From positions 5,794,501 through 5,858,500 of the forward strand of contig NZ_JAOTIK010000001.1 in the NCBI RefSeq assembly GCF_030116705.1: DNA of 64,000 bases, written 5' to 3'. The stretch comes from Streptomyces sp. ML-6. GTDB taxonomy: Bacteria > Actinomycetota > Actinomycetes > Streptomycetales > Streptomycetaceae. The notes under the pieces are model-generated. The model made no database searches and was not told where the DNA came from. It saw only the letters and a program-made list of their open reading frames with translations. Position 1 is the first letter of the stretch. Each line of letters opens with the position of its first letter. A program made the translations under genes and the position numbers. Below, in pieces: positions 43,450 through 52,652 of this stretch.

Positions 43450-44871
43450 ATGCGGAACAGAAGGTTCCCGTCCCTGTCGGCCGGTCTGCTGCTGACCCTC
43501 GCGGCGGCCGTCCTCGGCACGGCACCCGGTACGCCCGCGACGACCGGTGCCGCCGAGGCCGGCTCCGCCGCGGCCGGTACGTCCGTCGTCGGCTCCGCCA
43601 CCGTCCGCGCCGCCACGATCGACGAGGTCGCGCAGGCGCTGCGCAGGAGCCCGGTGTACGTCGACCCGGCCGCGGCCGAGCAGCTCTCCCCGGCGCAGGC
43701 CGCCGCGCTCACGAAGAAGATCAAGGACGCCGACAAACCCGTGTTCGTGGCGGTACTGCCCCGGACCGAGGCGTTCCCCGAACAGGACCTGCTGCCCACC
43801 CTGCGCACCGGCACCGGAATCACCGGTGTCTACGCCGTCCGTCTCGGCGACGCGTTCGACGCGGGCGCCGACCCGCAGGTGATGCCCACCCGGGCGGTCG
43901 ACAACCTCACCACCGCGGTGAAGGCGCCCGGCACGGCCACCGACGCCGCGACCCAGCTGAACGCTTTCGTCGACCGGGCGCTCGAACAGGCCCGCGGCAG
44001 CGCCCCCGCCTCCTGGGGCGCCCCGCCCGGCGGAGACCCGTCGTCCATCACCGCGCTGATCGTGGTCGGCGGCATCCTGGTACTGGGCGGCGGCACGGCC
44101 TACGGCGTCGTCCGCCGCAACCGCAGGCGCAAGGAGGAAGAGGAACGAGCCGCCCTCGACAAGCTCCGGGTCGTCGTGGACGAGGACATCACCGCGTACG
44201 GCGAGACCCTGGACCGGCTCGACTTCCACCCCGCGGAACCGGGCGCCGACGACCTCATGCGCGCGGACTACGAACGGGCACTGGACTCCTACGAGACCGC
44301 GAAGTCCCGCATGGCCGCCGCCCGCCACCCGTCCGACGTGCGCGAGGTCACCCGGGCCCTGGAGGACGGCCGGTTCTCCCTGGCCGTCCTGGAGGCCCGC
44401 CGGGCCGGCCGCGAGCCGCCCGCCCGCCGCCCGCCGTGCTTCTTCGACCCGCGCCACGGCCCCTCGGTCACCGACGTCCGGTGGTCCCCGGCCGGCGGCA
44501 CGGCCCGCGAGATCCCGGTCTGCGCGGTGGACGGGACCAGGCTGCGCGCGGGCGAGGAACCCCTCGGCCGCACCGTCGACACCGGGGACGGACGCCGCCC
44601 GTACTGGGAGGCGGGCCCGGCGTACGGCCCCTGGGCGGGCGGCTACTTCGGCGGCGGGCTGCTCCCCGGACTGCTCGCCGGCACGATGCTCGGCTCCATG
44701 CTGTCGACCCCGGCGTACGCGGCGGAGTACGGCGGCGGCGACTTCGGCCCCGGCGAATGGAGCGGCGGGGACTTCTCCGGAGCGGACTTCGATTCCTCGG
44801 GCTTCGACGGCGGCGGCTTCGGCGGCGGCGACTTCGGAGGGGGCGGAGGCTTCGACGGCGGCGGGTTCTGA
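43450..44871 (+). CDS. Exported membrane protein with TPM-like domain and Gly-rich tail
   Basis: 473 residues. An N-terminal signal peptide (RRFPSLSAGLLLTLAAAVLG) and a periplasmic/extracellular domain of ~150 residues (IDEVAQALRRSPVYVDPAAAEQL, then DKPVFVAVLPRTEAF) are followed by one membrane helix (ITALIVVGGILVLGGGTAYG). Next come a basic charged cytoplasmic helix (RRNRRRKEEEER) and a region with two Cys-containing stretches. The protein ends in an extreme Gly/Phe/Asp tail (repeats of GGxF from about residue 420). The layout resembles TPM-domain proteins, some of which help photosystem repair or form membrane complexes; the role in Streptomyces is unknown. The ribosome site before ATG 43450 is weak. 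Confidence 0.75.
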   Translation: MRNRRFPSLSAGLLLTLAAAVLGTAPGTPATTGAAEAGSAAAGTSVVGSATVRAATIDEVAQALRRSPVYVDPAAAEQLSPAQAAALTKKIKDADKPVFVAVLPRTEAFPEQDLLPTLRTGTGITGVYAVRLGDAFDAGADPQVMPTRAVDNLTTAVKAPGTATDAATQLNAFVDRALEQARGSAPASWGAPPGGDPSSITALIVVGGILVLGGGTAYGVVRRNRRRKEEEERAALDKLRVVVDEDITAYGETLDRLDFHPAEPGADDLMRADYERALDSYETAKSRMAAARHPSDVREVTRALEDGRFSLAVLEARRAGREPPARRPPCFFDPRHGPSVTDVRWSPAGGTAREIPVCAVDGTRLRAGEEPLGRTVDTGDGRRPYWEAGPAYGPWAGGYFGGGLLPGLLAGTMLGSMLSTPAYAAEYGGGDFGPGEWSGGDFSGADFDSSGFDGGGFGGGDFGGGGGFDGGGF

Positions 44872-44923
44872 GCCCCCGGTGGCGGCCTCTCGTGCGGGTG
44901 CGATTCGTGCTAGACCTGAAGTT

Positions 44924-47920
44924 ATGTCTGGTATCGGCCGATTCCGGGCGCGGCTGGGACGGTCCGTCCGGCCATCGCATCGGCATGAGGGGGATCGCCC
45001 GGCCCGAGCCGCTTCCACGCCGGCCGGCCGGGCCCCGGACCGCCGCCCCCGGGGCGGTGGCCTGCGATCGCTGTTCACCGTGCGCACCGTGGCCGGCCAG
45101 GTCTTCTGCCTCGTGCTCCTCCTCGTCCTGCTGCTCGTCACGGCGGGCATGGTCGCCCTGTTCGTGCAGGGCCGCCAGGACAGCATGGACGAGGCCCGCG
45201 CCCGTACCCTGAGCGTGGCCGAGACCTTCGCCCACTCGCCGGGCGTCGTGCCCGCGCTGGAGAGCGCGAACCCCACCGCGATCCTGCAGCCGCACGCCGA
45301 GCAGGTCCGTGAGCAGACCCGGGTGGAGTACGTCGTCGTCGCCAACACGCGCGGCATCCGCTACACCCATCCCGACCCCGAACGGATCGGCAAGCACTTC
45401 GTGGGCCCGTACAAGGAGGCGCTGGACGGGGAGGGCTTCACTCGGACCTTCGCCGGAATCCACGGCCCCTCCGTCAACTCCGTGGTGCCCATCGAACGGT
45501 CCGACGGCACGGTCATCGGCCTGGTCTCCGTGGGGATCAGCGTCGAGACGGTGAACAGCGCGGCGGACCGCTCCATCCCGCCGAGCCTGGCGGTCGCGGC
45601 GATCGCCCTCGCCCTCACCACGGGCGCCGCCGCCCTGGTCACCAGGCGACTGCGCCGTCAGACCCACGGGCTCGAACCGGCCGAGATGACCCGCATGTAC
45701 GAGCACCACGACGCGGTGCTGCACGCGGTCCGCGAGGGCGTCCTCATCCTCGACGCCGACCACCGGCTGACCCTCGCCAACGACGAGGCCCGCCGCCTGC
45801 TCGACCTTCCCCCGGACGCCGAGGGCCGGGCGGTCACGGAGCTCGGCCTCGCCCCCGGCACGGCGGCCCTGCTCGCCTCCGGCGGGAGCGTCAGCGACGA
45901 GGTGCTGCGCTCCGGCAACCGGCTGCTGGCCGTGAACCTGCGCCCGACCGACGAGCGCGGCGGACCGCCCGGCACGGTGGTGACCCTGCGCGACACCACG
46001 GAACTGCGCGCCGTGACCGGGCAGGCGGAGTCCGTGACCGAACGGCTGCTGCTCCTCTACGAGGCGAGCGCCCGGATCGGCACCACCCTGGACGTGACCC
46101 GGACGGCCCAGGAGCTGGCGGACGTGGCCACGCCCGGCTTCGCCGACGCCACGACCGTGGACCTGGTCGGCCCGTTGCCGCAGGGCGAGGACCCGGCCGT
46201 GTCGGCCGACGGGGGGCTGGAGATGCGGCGCACCGCCATCGCGGCCCCGGAGAGGGGCCAACCCCTGTACCCGCTCGGCCGGAAGGTCGGCTTCGTGCCC
46301 TCCCGGACCAGGGCCGTGCACGTGCGGCTCGACGCGGAGGACCTGGAGCACGAGGTCGTCGCCCGGATAGGGCGGCGGTACTGGGACCCCGAGCGGGTCC
46401 GGAACCTCATGGACCACGGGTTCCACTCGATGATCTCCGTACCGCTGCACGCCCGCGGAGTCATCCTGGGACTGGTGAACTTCTGGCGGATGGACGACTC
46501 GGAACGGTTCGACGACGACGACCTGTCCTTCGCCGAGGAACTGGTGGCCCGCGCGGCCGTCAGCCTGGACAACGCCCGCCGCTACACCCGCGAGCACGAG
46601 ATGGCCGTGACCCTGCAGCGCAACCTGCTGCCGCGCGGGGTGCCCGACCAGAGTGCCCTCGACGTCGCCCACCGCTACCTCCCGGCGCGGGCCGGGGTGG
46701 GCGGCGACTGGTACGACGTGATCCCGCTGTCCGGCGCCCGGGTCGCGCTGGTCGTCGGCGACGTGGTCGGCCACGGGGTGCACGCCGCGGCCACCATGGG
46801 GCGGCTGCGCACCGGCATCCACAACTTCTCCGCGCTGGACCTCGCCCCCGACGAGCTGCTCGGCCACCTCGACGAACTGGTCGCCCGGATCGACCGGGAG
46901 GAGGCCGCCGCCGACGGCGGCGTCGAGATCGCCGGGGCCACCTGCCTGTACGCGATCTACGACGGCGTGTCCGGGAACTGCGCGGTGGCCAGGGCGGGCC
47001 ATCCCGCGCCGCTGCTGGTGCTGCCCGACGGCACCGTCGAGTGCCCCGACGTCCCGGCCGGACTCCCGCTCGGCGTCGGCAGCATGCCCTTCGAGGCGAC
47101 CGAGTTCCACGTACCGGAGGGCAGCCGTCTGGTGCTCTACACGGACGGTCTGGTCGAGGGGCGGGCCCGGGACATCGAGACCGGCCTGGAGCTGCTGCGC
47201 GACTGCCTCGTCGGCCGTGACCGGACGCCCGAGCAGACCTGCGACGACGTGCTGGCCGCGATGCTGCCCGAGCAGCCGGGCGACGACGTCGCCCTGCTCG
47301 TGGCCCGTACCCACGTCCTCGACCCGGATCAGGTCGCGCGCTGGCCGGTGGCCACCGACCCGGCGGCCGTCGCCGGGGTGCGCAAGAAGGTCGCCCAGTG
47401 GCTCACCGCCCGGGGTCTTTACGAGGAGGCGTTCACCACCGAACTGATCCTCAGCGAACTGGTCACCAACGCGGTGCGCTATGGCGAGGGCCCCATCGAG
47501 GTGCGCCTGCTGTACGACCGCAACCTGATCTGCGAGGTCTCCGACACCAGCAGCACCGCCCCGCACCTGCGGTACGCGGCGACGACGGACGAGGGCGGCC
47601 GGGGCCTGTTCCTCGTCGCCCAGTTCGCCGCACGCTGGGGCACCCGCTACACGGAGACCGGCAAGGTCATCTGGTCGGAGCAGACGGTCGGCGAGTCGGA
47701 CGGGGAGGGCCCGGTGGGGGCGGGCCTGTTCGGCGACGACCTGTTCGGCGACGACGAGGCGGACGGCGTGGACGAGGCGGACGGCGGGGCGCCGGACGAG
47801 GGCGCGCGTGGTGACGGTGCGCGTGGTGAGGACGTGCGTGGTGAGGGCGCGCGTGGTGATGGTGCGCTCGGCGGAGGTGTGTTCAGCGGCGGGTCCTCGG
47901 GCCGTCCGGATCCTCGGTGA
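44924..47920 (+). CDS. Sensor with PAS, GAF, SpoIIE phosphatase and HATPase domains
   Basis: A 998-residue signalling protein. One membrane helix (residues ~50-75), an extracellular Cache-like sensor domain (80-215), a second helix, PAS (245-345), GAF (365-540), a PP2C/SpoIIE phosphatase (560-770; motifs GVGGDWYDVI, VVGDVVGHGVHAA, LVLYTDGLVEG, GDDVALLVA) and a C-terminal HATPase_c kinase-like domain (790-915; LILSELVTNAVRYG, DEGGRGLFLVAQFA). Such proteins control anti-sigma/anti-anti-sigma switches. A further ~70-residue tail is acidic and repetitive (GARGDGARGEDVRGEG). ATG 44924 gives MSGIGRFRARLG. The partner anti-sigma antagonist is not in this window. Confidence 0.9.
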   Translation: MSGIGRFRARLGRSVRPSHRHEGDRPARAASTPAGRAPDRRPRGGGLRSLFTVRTVAGQVFCLVLLLVLLLVTAGMVALFVQGRQDSMDEARARTLSVAETFAHSPGVVPALESANPTAILQPHAEQVREQTRVEYVVVANTRGIRYTHPDPERIGKHFVGPYKEALDGEGFTRTFAGIHGPSVNSVVPIERSDGTVIGLVSVGISVETVNSAADRSIPPSLAVAAIALALTTGAAALVTRRLRRQTHGLEPAEMTRMYEHHDAVLHAVREGVLILDADHRLTLANDEARRLLDLPPDAEGRAVTELGLAPGTAALLASGGSVSDEVLRSGNRLLAVNLRPTDERGGPPGTVVTLRDTTELRAVTGQAESVTERLLLLYEASARIGTTLDVTRTAQELADVATPGFADATTVDLVGPLPQGEDPAVSADGGLEMRRTAIAAPERGQPLYPLGRKVGFVPSRTRAVHVRLDAEDLEHEVVARIGRRYWDPERVRNLMDHGFHSMISVPLHARGVILGLVNFWRMDDSERFDDDDLSFAEELVARAAVSLDNARRYTREHEMAVTLQRNLLPRGVPDQSALDVAHRYLPARAGVGGDWYDVIPLSGARVALVVGDVVGHGVHAAATMGRLRTGIHNFSALDLAPDELLGHLDELVARIDREEAAADGGVEIAGATCLYAIYDGVSGNCAVARAGHPAPLLVLPDGTVECPDVPAGLPLGVGSMPFEATEFHVPEGSRLVLYTDGLVEGRARDIETGLELLRDCLVGRDRTPEQTCDDVLAAMLPEQPGDDVALLVARTHVLDPDQVARWPVATDPAAVAGVRKKVAQWLTARGLYEEAFTTELILSELVTNAVRYGEGPIEVRLLYDRNLICEVSDTSSTAPHLRYAATTDEGGRGLFLVAQFAARWGTRYTETGKVIWSEQTVGESDGEGPVGAGLFGDDLFGDDEADGVDEADGGAPDEGARGDGARGEDVRGEGARGDGALGGGVFSGGSSGRPDPR

Positions 47921-48027
47921 TCCGCACCCGCTGGGGTGCGTCCCGTCCGCGCCGGCGCCGGCGCACCTCCCGCCCCCCGGTGGGGGAGGGAAGGGCGGGC
48001 GGGGATGCTCGGGTCGGTGCGCGTGCT

Positions 48028-48083
48028 GTACGGCGTGGTGCGTTCCGTACGGTGCGGTGCGTCGTCCCGTACGGCGCGGTGCG
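48028..48083. repeat. Three 15-bp repeats between convergent genes
   Basis: GTACGGYGYGGTGCG at 48028-48042, 48047-48061 and 48069-48083, just downstream of the yceI stop codon and in the gap after the SpoIIE gene. Confidence 0.7.
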
Positions 48084-48093
48084 ACGGGGGTCG

Positions 48094-48717
48094 TCAGGCC
48101 TGCGGGGCGGCGGCCTTGATGGCGGAGATGTCGAAGGTGAGCTTGACCTTGTCGCTGACCATCACGCCGCCGGTCTCCAGCGCCGCGTTCCAGGTCAGGC
48201 CCCAGTCGGAGCGCAGGATGGTCGCGCTGCCCTCGAAGCCGACGCGCTCGTTGCCGTAGACGTCGGTGGCGGAGCCGTTGAACTCCAGGTCGATGGAGAG
48301 CGGGCGCGTGATGTCCTTGATCGTGAGGTCGCCGGTGACGCGGTAGTCGTCGCCGCCGAGCTGCTCGGCCTTGGTGGAGCGGAACGTCATGAGGGGGAAC
48401 TTCTCGGCGTCGAAGAAGTCGCCGCTGACCAGGTGGGCGTCGCGGTCGGCGATGCCGGTGTCGACGCTGGCGATCCGGATGTCGATCGAGGCGGTGGAGT
48501 TCGCCGGGTCGGAGCCGTCCAGCTTCAGGGTGCCCTCGTGGTCGCCGAAGGTGCCGCGCACGTTGGTGACCATGGCGTGGCGCACGATGAAGCCGATGCT
48601 GCTGTGGGCCGGGTCGATCGTGTAGTCACCGGTGAGGGCGGCCAGCGCCGGGTCCACGGCGGGGGTGGCGGTGGCGGCCGGGACGTTGTTGTTGTTCTTG
48701 CGGTTGAACAGAGCCAT
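48094..48717 (-). CDS. YceI-family lipocalin-like protein
   Basis: A 207-residue YceI-domain protein: DYTIDPAHSSIGFIVRHAMVTNVRGTFGDHEG and later DLTIKDITRPLSIDLEFNG. The family forms an eight-stranded barrel that binds isoprenoids or other hydrophobic molecules and is induced by acid or stress in other bacteria. There is no signal peptide; the N-terminal ~25 residues are Asn/Ala-rich (FNRKNNNNVPAATATPA). The ATG has GAGGAGGA upstream. Its promoter is clear (48803-48831) and overlaps a TTGAAC direct repeat that may bind a MarR-type regulator. Confidence 0.9.
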   Translation of the reverse strand: MALFNRKNNNNVPAATATPAVDPALAALTGDYTIDPAHSSIGFIVRHAMVTNVRGTFGDHEGTLKLDGSDPANSTASIDIRIASVDTGIADRDAHLVSGDFFDAEKFPLMTFRSTKAEQLGGDDYRVTGDLTIKDITRPLSIDLEFNGSATDVYGNERVGFEGSATILRSDWGLTWNAALETGGVMVSDKVKLTFDISAIKAAAPQA

Positions 48718-49090
48718 GGCTCCTCCTCGGGAAACATGATCGAGCTGGGGGAGCGCGATCGAGCGGGGGTCGAAGTCATTGTTTATTCTTCAACGAGATT
48801 GACTGTAGCGATATCTAGTTCAATGTTCAACATCTAGGAACGAGTGATTCCGGATCGAGGTGTCCGGGGTGGCTGCGGGCCGTGCGTCCGGGGCGACCGT
48901 GGGCCCCTGCATCAGGGGCGAGTGCGGGCCGCGCACCGGGGGCGGATGTGGGTCATGCGTCGGGGGTGGTGAACGGCGCCGGAACGGCGGGACAACTCCC
49001 GCCCGATCCCTGCTCCCCTCTGGCGGACGCGCGTAGAGCTCGGGCAGTATCTGCATGTCTTTGTTTGTCATGAGCAGGAGGAGTCCCCCC
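48718..49090. other. Divergent promoter region of yceI and the M15-like gene
   Basis: 373 bp. The section 48780-48840 is AT-rich and holds the yceI promoter and two TTGAAC repeats. The section 48860-48960 has degenerate repeats of a GCGGGCCGTGCGTC-type unit. A ribosome site AGGAGGAG precedes the plus-strand gene. No other gene was recognised. Confidence 0.5.
48803..48831 (-). promoter_or_regulatory. yceI promoter with TTGAAC repeats
   Basis: On the minus strand, -35 TTGAAC (48831-48826), a 17-bp spacer and -10 TACAGT (48808-48803), about 85 bp before the ATG. A second TTGAAC lies inside the spacer (48824-48819), making TTGAACATTGAAC, a likely regulator site. Confidence 0.65.
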
Positions 49091-49615
49091 ATGGTGTCCC
49101 GTATGACACTGCGCCCCGCCCTGACTGCCCTCGCCCTCGTCCTCGGCGTGCTCTTCGCCCCGGGCGTCGGCGTCCTCGGCAGCGGTGCCACCCAGGCCCA
49201 CGCCGTCACCAAGCTCACCCACTCCCAGGCCACCGCCCGGTTCAGTTCCTCCGGGATCACCTGGTCCTCGTCCGGCGGCTGCTCCAACCGCAACGTCGCG
49301 ACCTGCACTTCGTTCGACCAGCTCAACCTGGCCACCGCCCAGGGCGCCCAGACCCTCAGGAGCGCCACGGGCTGCGCGCTGAACATCACCGGCGGCACCG
49401 AGACCGGGCACGCCAGTGGCACGTACTCGCACTGGAACGGCTACAAGCTCGACTTCGGCAAGTCGAGCTGCCTCACGAACTACGTCCACAACACCTTCAC
49501 CTACATCGGGGTGCGCGGCGACGGGGCTCCCCAGTACAAGGCGGGCTCCGGCAACATCTACGCCGACGAGGGCAACCACTGGGACGTGACGTACTACAAC
49601 TGCGGCGGCTGCTGA
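49091..49615 (+). CDS. Secreted M15-like zinc peptidase domain protein
   Basis: 174 residues with a signal peptide (residues 1-36, ending AHA). The mature part has four to six Cys and the arrangement SHWNGYKLDF (His-x6-Asp) followed 45 residues later by HWDVTYY. This matches the zinc-binding pattern of M15 D-Ala-D-Ala peptidases and phage/VanY-like enzymes, in which His, Asp and a final His hold the metal. It may therefore cut peptidoglycan cross-bridges, though it is short for the family. ATG 49091 has AGGAGGAG 7 bases upstream. It is a single-gene unit. Confidence 0.65.
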   Translation: MVSRMTLRPALTALALVLGVLFAPGVGVLGSGATQAHAVTKLTHSQATARFSSSGITWSSSGGCSNRNVATCTSFDQLNLATAQGAQTLRSATGCALNITGGTETGHASGTYSHWNGYKLDFGKSSCLTNYVHNTFTYIGVRGDGAPQYKAGSGNIYADEGNHWDVTYYNCGGC

Positions 49616-49873
49616 CCTCCGCACCGCGCACGCCCGCACGAGTGCCCCCGTTCCGCCGGGACGGGGGCACTCGTGCATGGTCATGATCATGTCGGCAATG
49701 AGTCGGGGGTGAAGTCTGCCCGGTCCGGGCAGTGCGCCGGGCGCCGCCTCCTGGCATGATCCCTCGCCGCCGGACAGCATGCGGCGGTGCGGGATCGGAC
49801 GCGCCGCCAACTCCCGTGCGACCGACCGGTGCACGAGGCGTCCGGCCGTTCCCGAACAGAGGTAGGTACCCAC

Positions 49874-50788
49874 GTGAGACTGACCCGTGCGGCGCTGGCC
49901 GTGGCCGCAGGCACCCTGGCCCCGGCCCTGCTGCTCTCCACCCCGTCCTTTGCCGCCGCACAGCCGGCCCCTTCCCCGGCCGCCACCACGACGGCCCCCG
50001 ACGCGGGCCCGGCCGAGGACTCCCCCTACGACTCGATGACGGAGGAGGAACTCCGCGCCGAGATCGCCCGCATCCTGGCCGACCCCGAGAGCGGCAGGGG
50101 CGTGCTCCGTGAGGCCCAGGAGGCCATGGACGGCACGATCGACGACATGCGGTACTTCCTGGAGACCGGCTGGGCGATTGCTCAGGCGGAGGATGACCGG
50201 GTGGCGGTCGCGCGGATTCTCGCGGACCCGAACATCGGGAAGGCGGTGTACCGGGAGGCGCAGAAGGCCTTGGACGGCACGGCCGAGGACGTGCGCTACT
50301 TCCTGGAGACCGGCTGGGCGATTGCTCAGGCGGAGGATGACCGGGTGGCGGTCGCGCGGATTCTCGCGGACCCGAACATCGGGAAGGCGGTGTACCGGGA
50401 GGCGCAGAAGGCCTTGGACGGCACGGCCGAGGACGTGCGCTACTTCCTGGAGACCGGCTGGGCGATTGCTCAGGCGGAGGATGACCGGGTGGCGGTCGCG
50501 CGGATTCTCGCGGACCCGAACATCGGGAAGGCGGTGTACCGGGAGGCGCAGAAGGCCTTGGACGGCACGGCCGAGGACGTGCGCTACTTCCTGGAGACCG
50601 GACTCCGGCTTGCCCAGGCGGAGGACGACCGGGTGGCGATCGCGCGCATCCTGGCCGACCCCGGCATCAGCGACGCCCTGCGCGCGGCGGCCGAGGAGGC
50701 CATCGACGGCACCCCGGAGGAACTGCGTCACTTCCTGGAAGTCGGCCAGTACGAGGCGGACGGCCGGACCCCGCCGACCTCGGGCTGA
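49874..50788 (+). CDS. Secreted ALF-repeat protein with three identical 48-residue repeats
   Basis: 304 residues with a signal peptide (RLTRAALAVAAGTLAPALLL...AAA) and an Ala/Pro/Thr linker. The rest is a string of helical repeats, each reading like AEDDRVAVARILADPNIGKA, then VYREAQKALDGTAEDVRYFL. They match the short actinobacterial ALF repeats (PF03752) found in secreted proteins, function unknown. There are about five units; the middle three are identical in protein and DNA. GTG 49874 starts the signal peptide. The repeat DNA uses more non-GC third bases (ATT, TTG) than the rest of the gene. A perfect 12-bp terminator follows at 50864-50889. Confidence 0.8.
   Translation: MRLTRAALAVAAGTLAPALLLSTPSFAAAQPAPSPAATTTAPDAGPAEDSPYDSMTEEELRAEIARILADPESGRGVLREAQEAMDGTIDDMRYFLETGWAIAQAEDDRVAVARILADPNIGKAVYREAQKALDGTAEDVRYFLETGWAIAQAEDDRVAVARILADPNIGKAVYREAQKALDGTAEDVRYFLETGWAIAQAEDDRVAVARILADPNIGKAVYREAQKALDGTAEDVRYFLETGLRLAQAEDDRVAIARILADPGISDALRAAAEEAIDGTPEELRHFLEVGQYEADGRTPPTSG
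50161..50592 (+). repeat. Three exact tandem 144-bp repeats inside the ALF-repeat gene
   Basis: 50161-50304, 50305-50448 and 50449-50592 appear identical base for base (48 codons each). The flanking units encode similar protein but differ in DNA, so the three copies arose recently or are kept equal by recombination. Confidence 0.9.
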
Positions 50789-50863
50789 CCCCGCCCCGGC
50801 CCGTGCGCCCGGTCCGCTCCTGCGGCGGCCCGTGCGCACGGGGCGGGCGGGTCGGCACCCCTC

Positions 50864-50889
50864 AGGCCCCGGCCCTCGGGCCGGGGCCT
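50864..50889 (+). terminator. Terminator after the ALF-repeat gene
   Basis: AGGCCCCGGCCC/GGGCCGGGGCCT, a perfect 12-bp stem with a 2-base centre, followed by TCGCAC; it may also serve the convergent DinB gene. Confidence 0.8.
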
Positions 50890-50918
50890 TCGCACCGCCC
50901 CTCCCCGTACCGTTCCCG

Positions 50919-51488
50919 CTACTGCCCCACCCTGCCGTCGACGCACTCGCGCAACAGGTCGGCGTGCCCGCAGTGGCGGGCGTACTCCTCGATCCGGTGC
51001 ACCATCAGCTCCCGGACCGAGGTCCGGTCCTTCCCCAGCCGCTCGCCCAGATCCGGATGCGCGGCCAACGCGGCGTCGGTCGCGGCCTGTTCGCGTTCCA
51101 GGTCCGCGTACGCGGCGTCCACCACGGCCTGGTCGGCGACGGCCTCGTCGAAGTCCGCGTCGCGCCTGCCGTACAGCTTCGGCAGCGGATCGCCGTCACT
51201 GATCCAGTTGCGCCAGTCCCGCTCCACCTCGGCCAGGTGCCGGACCAGGCCGAGCAGCGACATCGTCGACGGCGGAACCGACCGCCGGGCCAACTGCTCG
51301 GGGTCCAGGCCCTCGCACTTCATCCGCAGGGTCATCCGATACCCCGACAGGAAGTCGTCCAGCGTGGCGAGTTCGCCTTCCGGGCTCGCCCCGTCGTTGT
51401 CACGGGGATCGTCATCGGGGTCGGCCCACATGTCGGGGTAGACGGTCGCCTGGGTCCATCGCGCGGGTTGATCGTTCATGCGTGCCAT
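50919..51488 (-). CDS. DinB/DUF664-family protein
   Basis: A 189-residue four-helix-bundle protein of the DinB/mycothiol-transferase-like superfamily (DUF664). Marks: LDDFLSGYRMTLRMKCEGLD, LLGLVRHLAEVERDW (metal-binding His) and RELMVHRIEEYARHCGHADLLRE with two further His. Many members use mycothiol or another thiol to modify toxic compounds; the substrate here is unknown. ATG 51488 is used; ATG 51479 three codons in is an alternative, and neither has a strong ribosome site. Confidence 0.82.
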   Translation of the reverse strand: MARMNDQPARWTQATVYPDMWADPDDDPRDNDGASPEGELATLDDFLSGYRMTLRMKCEGLDPEQLARRSVPPSTMSLLGLVRHLAEVERDWRNWISDGDPLPKLYGRRDADFDEAVADQAVVDAAYADLEREQAATDAALAAHPDLGERLGKDRTSVRELMVHRIEEYARHCGHADLLRECVDGRVGQ

Positions 51489-51620
51489 GTTCGTCCGCGG
51501 GGCCCGGACCCGCCAGCCATTTGCAGGCGAACGACGCGCACGCGCCTCCTGCGACACCCACGGGCCTCCTGCGACTCGCGCGACGGCCGGCGGCGACGAC
51601 GCGCGTGCGAGGATGGGCCC

Positions 51621-52652
51621 ATGCGGTCGAGAATGCCCTTCGGGGAGGAACTGCGGGCCGAACTCGGCGTGCCGAGCAGGGCAGTCCGGCTGGACAGCAG
51701 CCCCCGGTCACGAGTGTGGCGGGCCGAGCTGTCCGGTACGCCCGTGGTGGTCAAGCAGCTGATCGACGGCCCGGAGGCCACCGAGAGGTACGCGCGCGAG
51801 GTGGCCGCGCTGCGCCTCGCGTCCCGGGTCGATCCGCCCGTGGTCCCGACGCTCCTCGGCACCGACCCGGAGGCACGGGTCCTGGTCCTCGAACACGTGG
51901 AGCACCGGCCGCCCCGCGAGGACTGGGTGATCGACTACGCCACGGCACTGGCCCGGCTCCACGCGGCCACAAACGCCGACGACGCGGGCAAGCTGCCCGC
52001 CTGGTCCGGCCCGACCCGGAAGGACATCGACTCCTTCCTCGCCCTCGCCGCGACGCTCGACGTCGCGGTGCCGTCCGGCGTACGGACCGAACTCGAAGGG
52101 CTCCTGGATCGTCTGACCCGCCCCCGGGGCCAGGCCCTGCTGCACGGCGACCCCTGCCCCGGCAACGACATGCACACCGGCGACGGCGTCCGGTTCATCG
52201 ACTTCGAGCAGGCCGCCCTGGGCGACGGCCTCGTGGAACTCGCCTACCTCCGCATCGGCTTCCCGACCTGCTGGTGCTCCACCGCCCCGCCCCCACCCCT
52301 GCTGGCCGAGGCGGAGACCGCCTACCGCACGACATGGCGCGACGTCACGGGTACCGACGCCCCGGACGACCTCACCGACGCCTGCGCCGGCTGGCTCCTG
52401 CGGGGCGACGCCCTGGTCCAGCGGGCCCACCGGGGAACCACCGACCACCTGGCCCGGCTCCCGCACAGGGACTGGAAATGGGGCCCGGCAACGGCCCGGC
52501 AACGACTCGTCCACCGCCTCGGAACCGTCAGCCGGATGACCGACGGCGGCGGCAGCGCTCTCGAAGAGCTGGGACGACTTGCCGAGGCCCTCCGGCAACG
52601 CATGCTCACCCGATGGCCCGGACTCCGCCCCTTGCCCTCACAACGACCGTAG
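51621..52652 (+). CDS. Aminoglycoside phosphotransferase/choline kinase-like protein
   Basis: A 343-residue kinase-fold protein (APH family). Lys in GTPVVVKQLID acts as ATP anchor. The catalytic loop is H175-G-D177-x4-N182 (LLHGDPCPGND) and the metal Asp lies in FIDFEQAALGDGLVELAYLR near residue 194. The family phosphorylates aminoglycosides, homoserine, choline or other small hydroxyl compounds, and many members are not resistance enzymes. The N-terminal ~30 residues are variable. ATG 51621 follows GCGAGGA. Divergent from the DinB gene across 132 bp. Confidence 0.8.
   Translation: MRSRMPFGEELRAELGVPSRAVRLDSSPRSRVWRAELSGTPVVVKQLIDGPEATERYAREVAALRLASRVDPPVVPTLLGTDPEARVLVLEHVEHRPPREDWVIDYATALARLHAATNADDAGKLPAWSGPTRKDIDSFLALAATLDVAVPSGVRTELEGLLDRLTRPRGQALLHGDPCPGNDMHTGDGVRFIDFEQAALGDGLVELAYLRIGFPTCWCSTAPPPPLLAEAETAYRTTWRDVTGTDAPDDLTDACAGWLLRGDALVQRAHRGTTDHLARLPHRDWKWGPATARQRLVHRLGTVSRMTDGGGSALEELGRLAEALRQRMLTRWPGLRPLPSQRP

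Noticed and set aside
44468..47566. 1032-codon minus-strand open frame opposite the SpoIIE gene
   Set aside because: The plus-strand frame has complete PAS/GAF/SpoIIE/HATPase motifs; the antisense product matches nothing I know.
50161..50592. CRISPR-like direct repeats
   Set aside because: The units are 144 bp, contiguous without spacers, and encode protein repeats in frame.
51621..52652. Antibiotic resistance gene (aminoglycoside phosphotransferase)
   Set aside because: The kinase fold is shared with many metabolic kinases and nothing nearby supports resistance.
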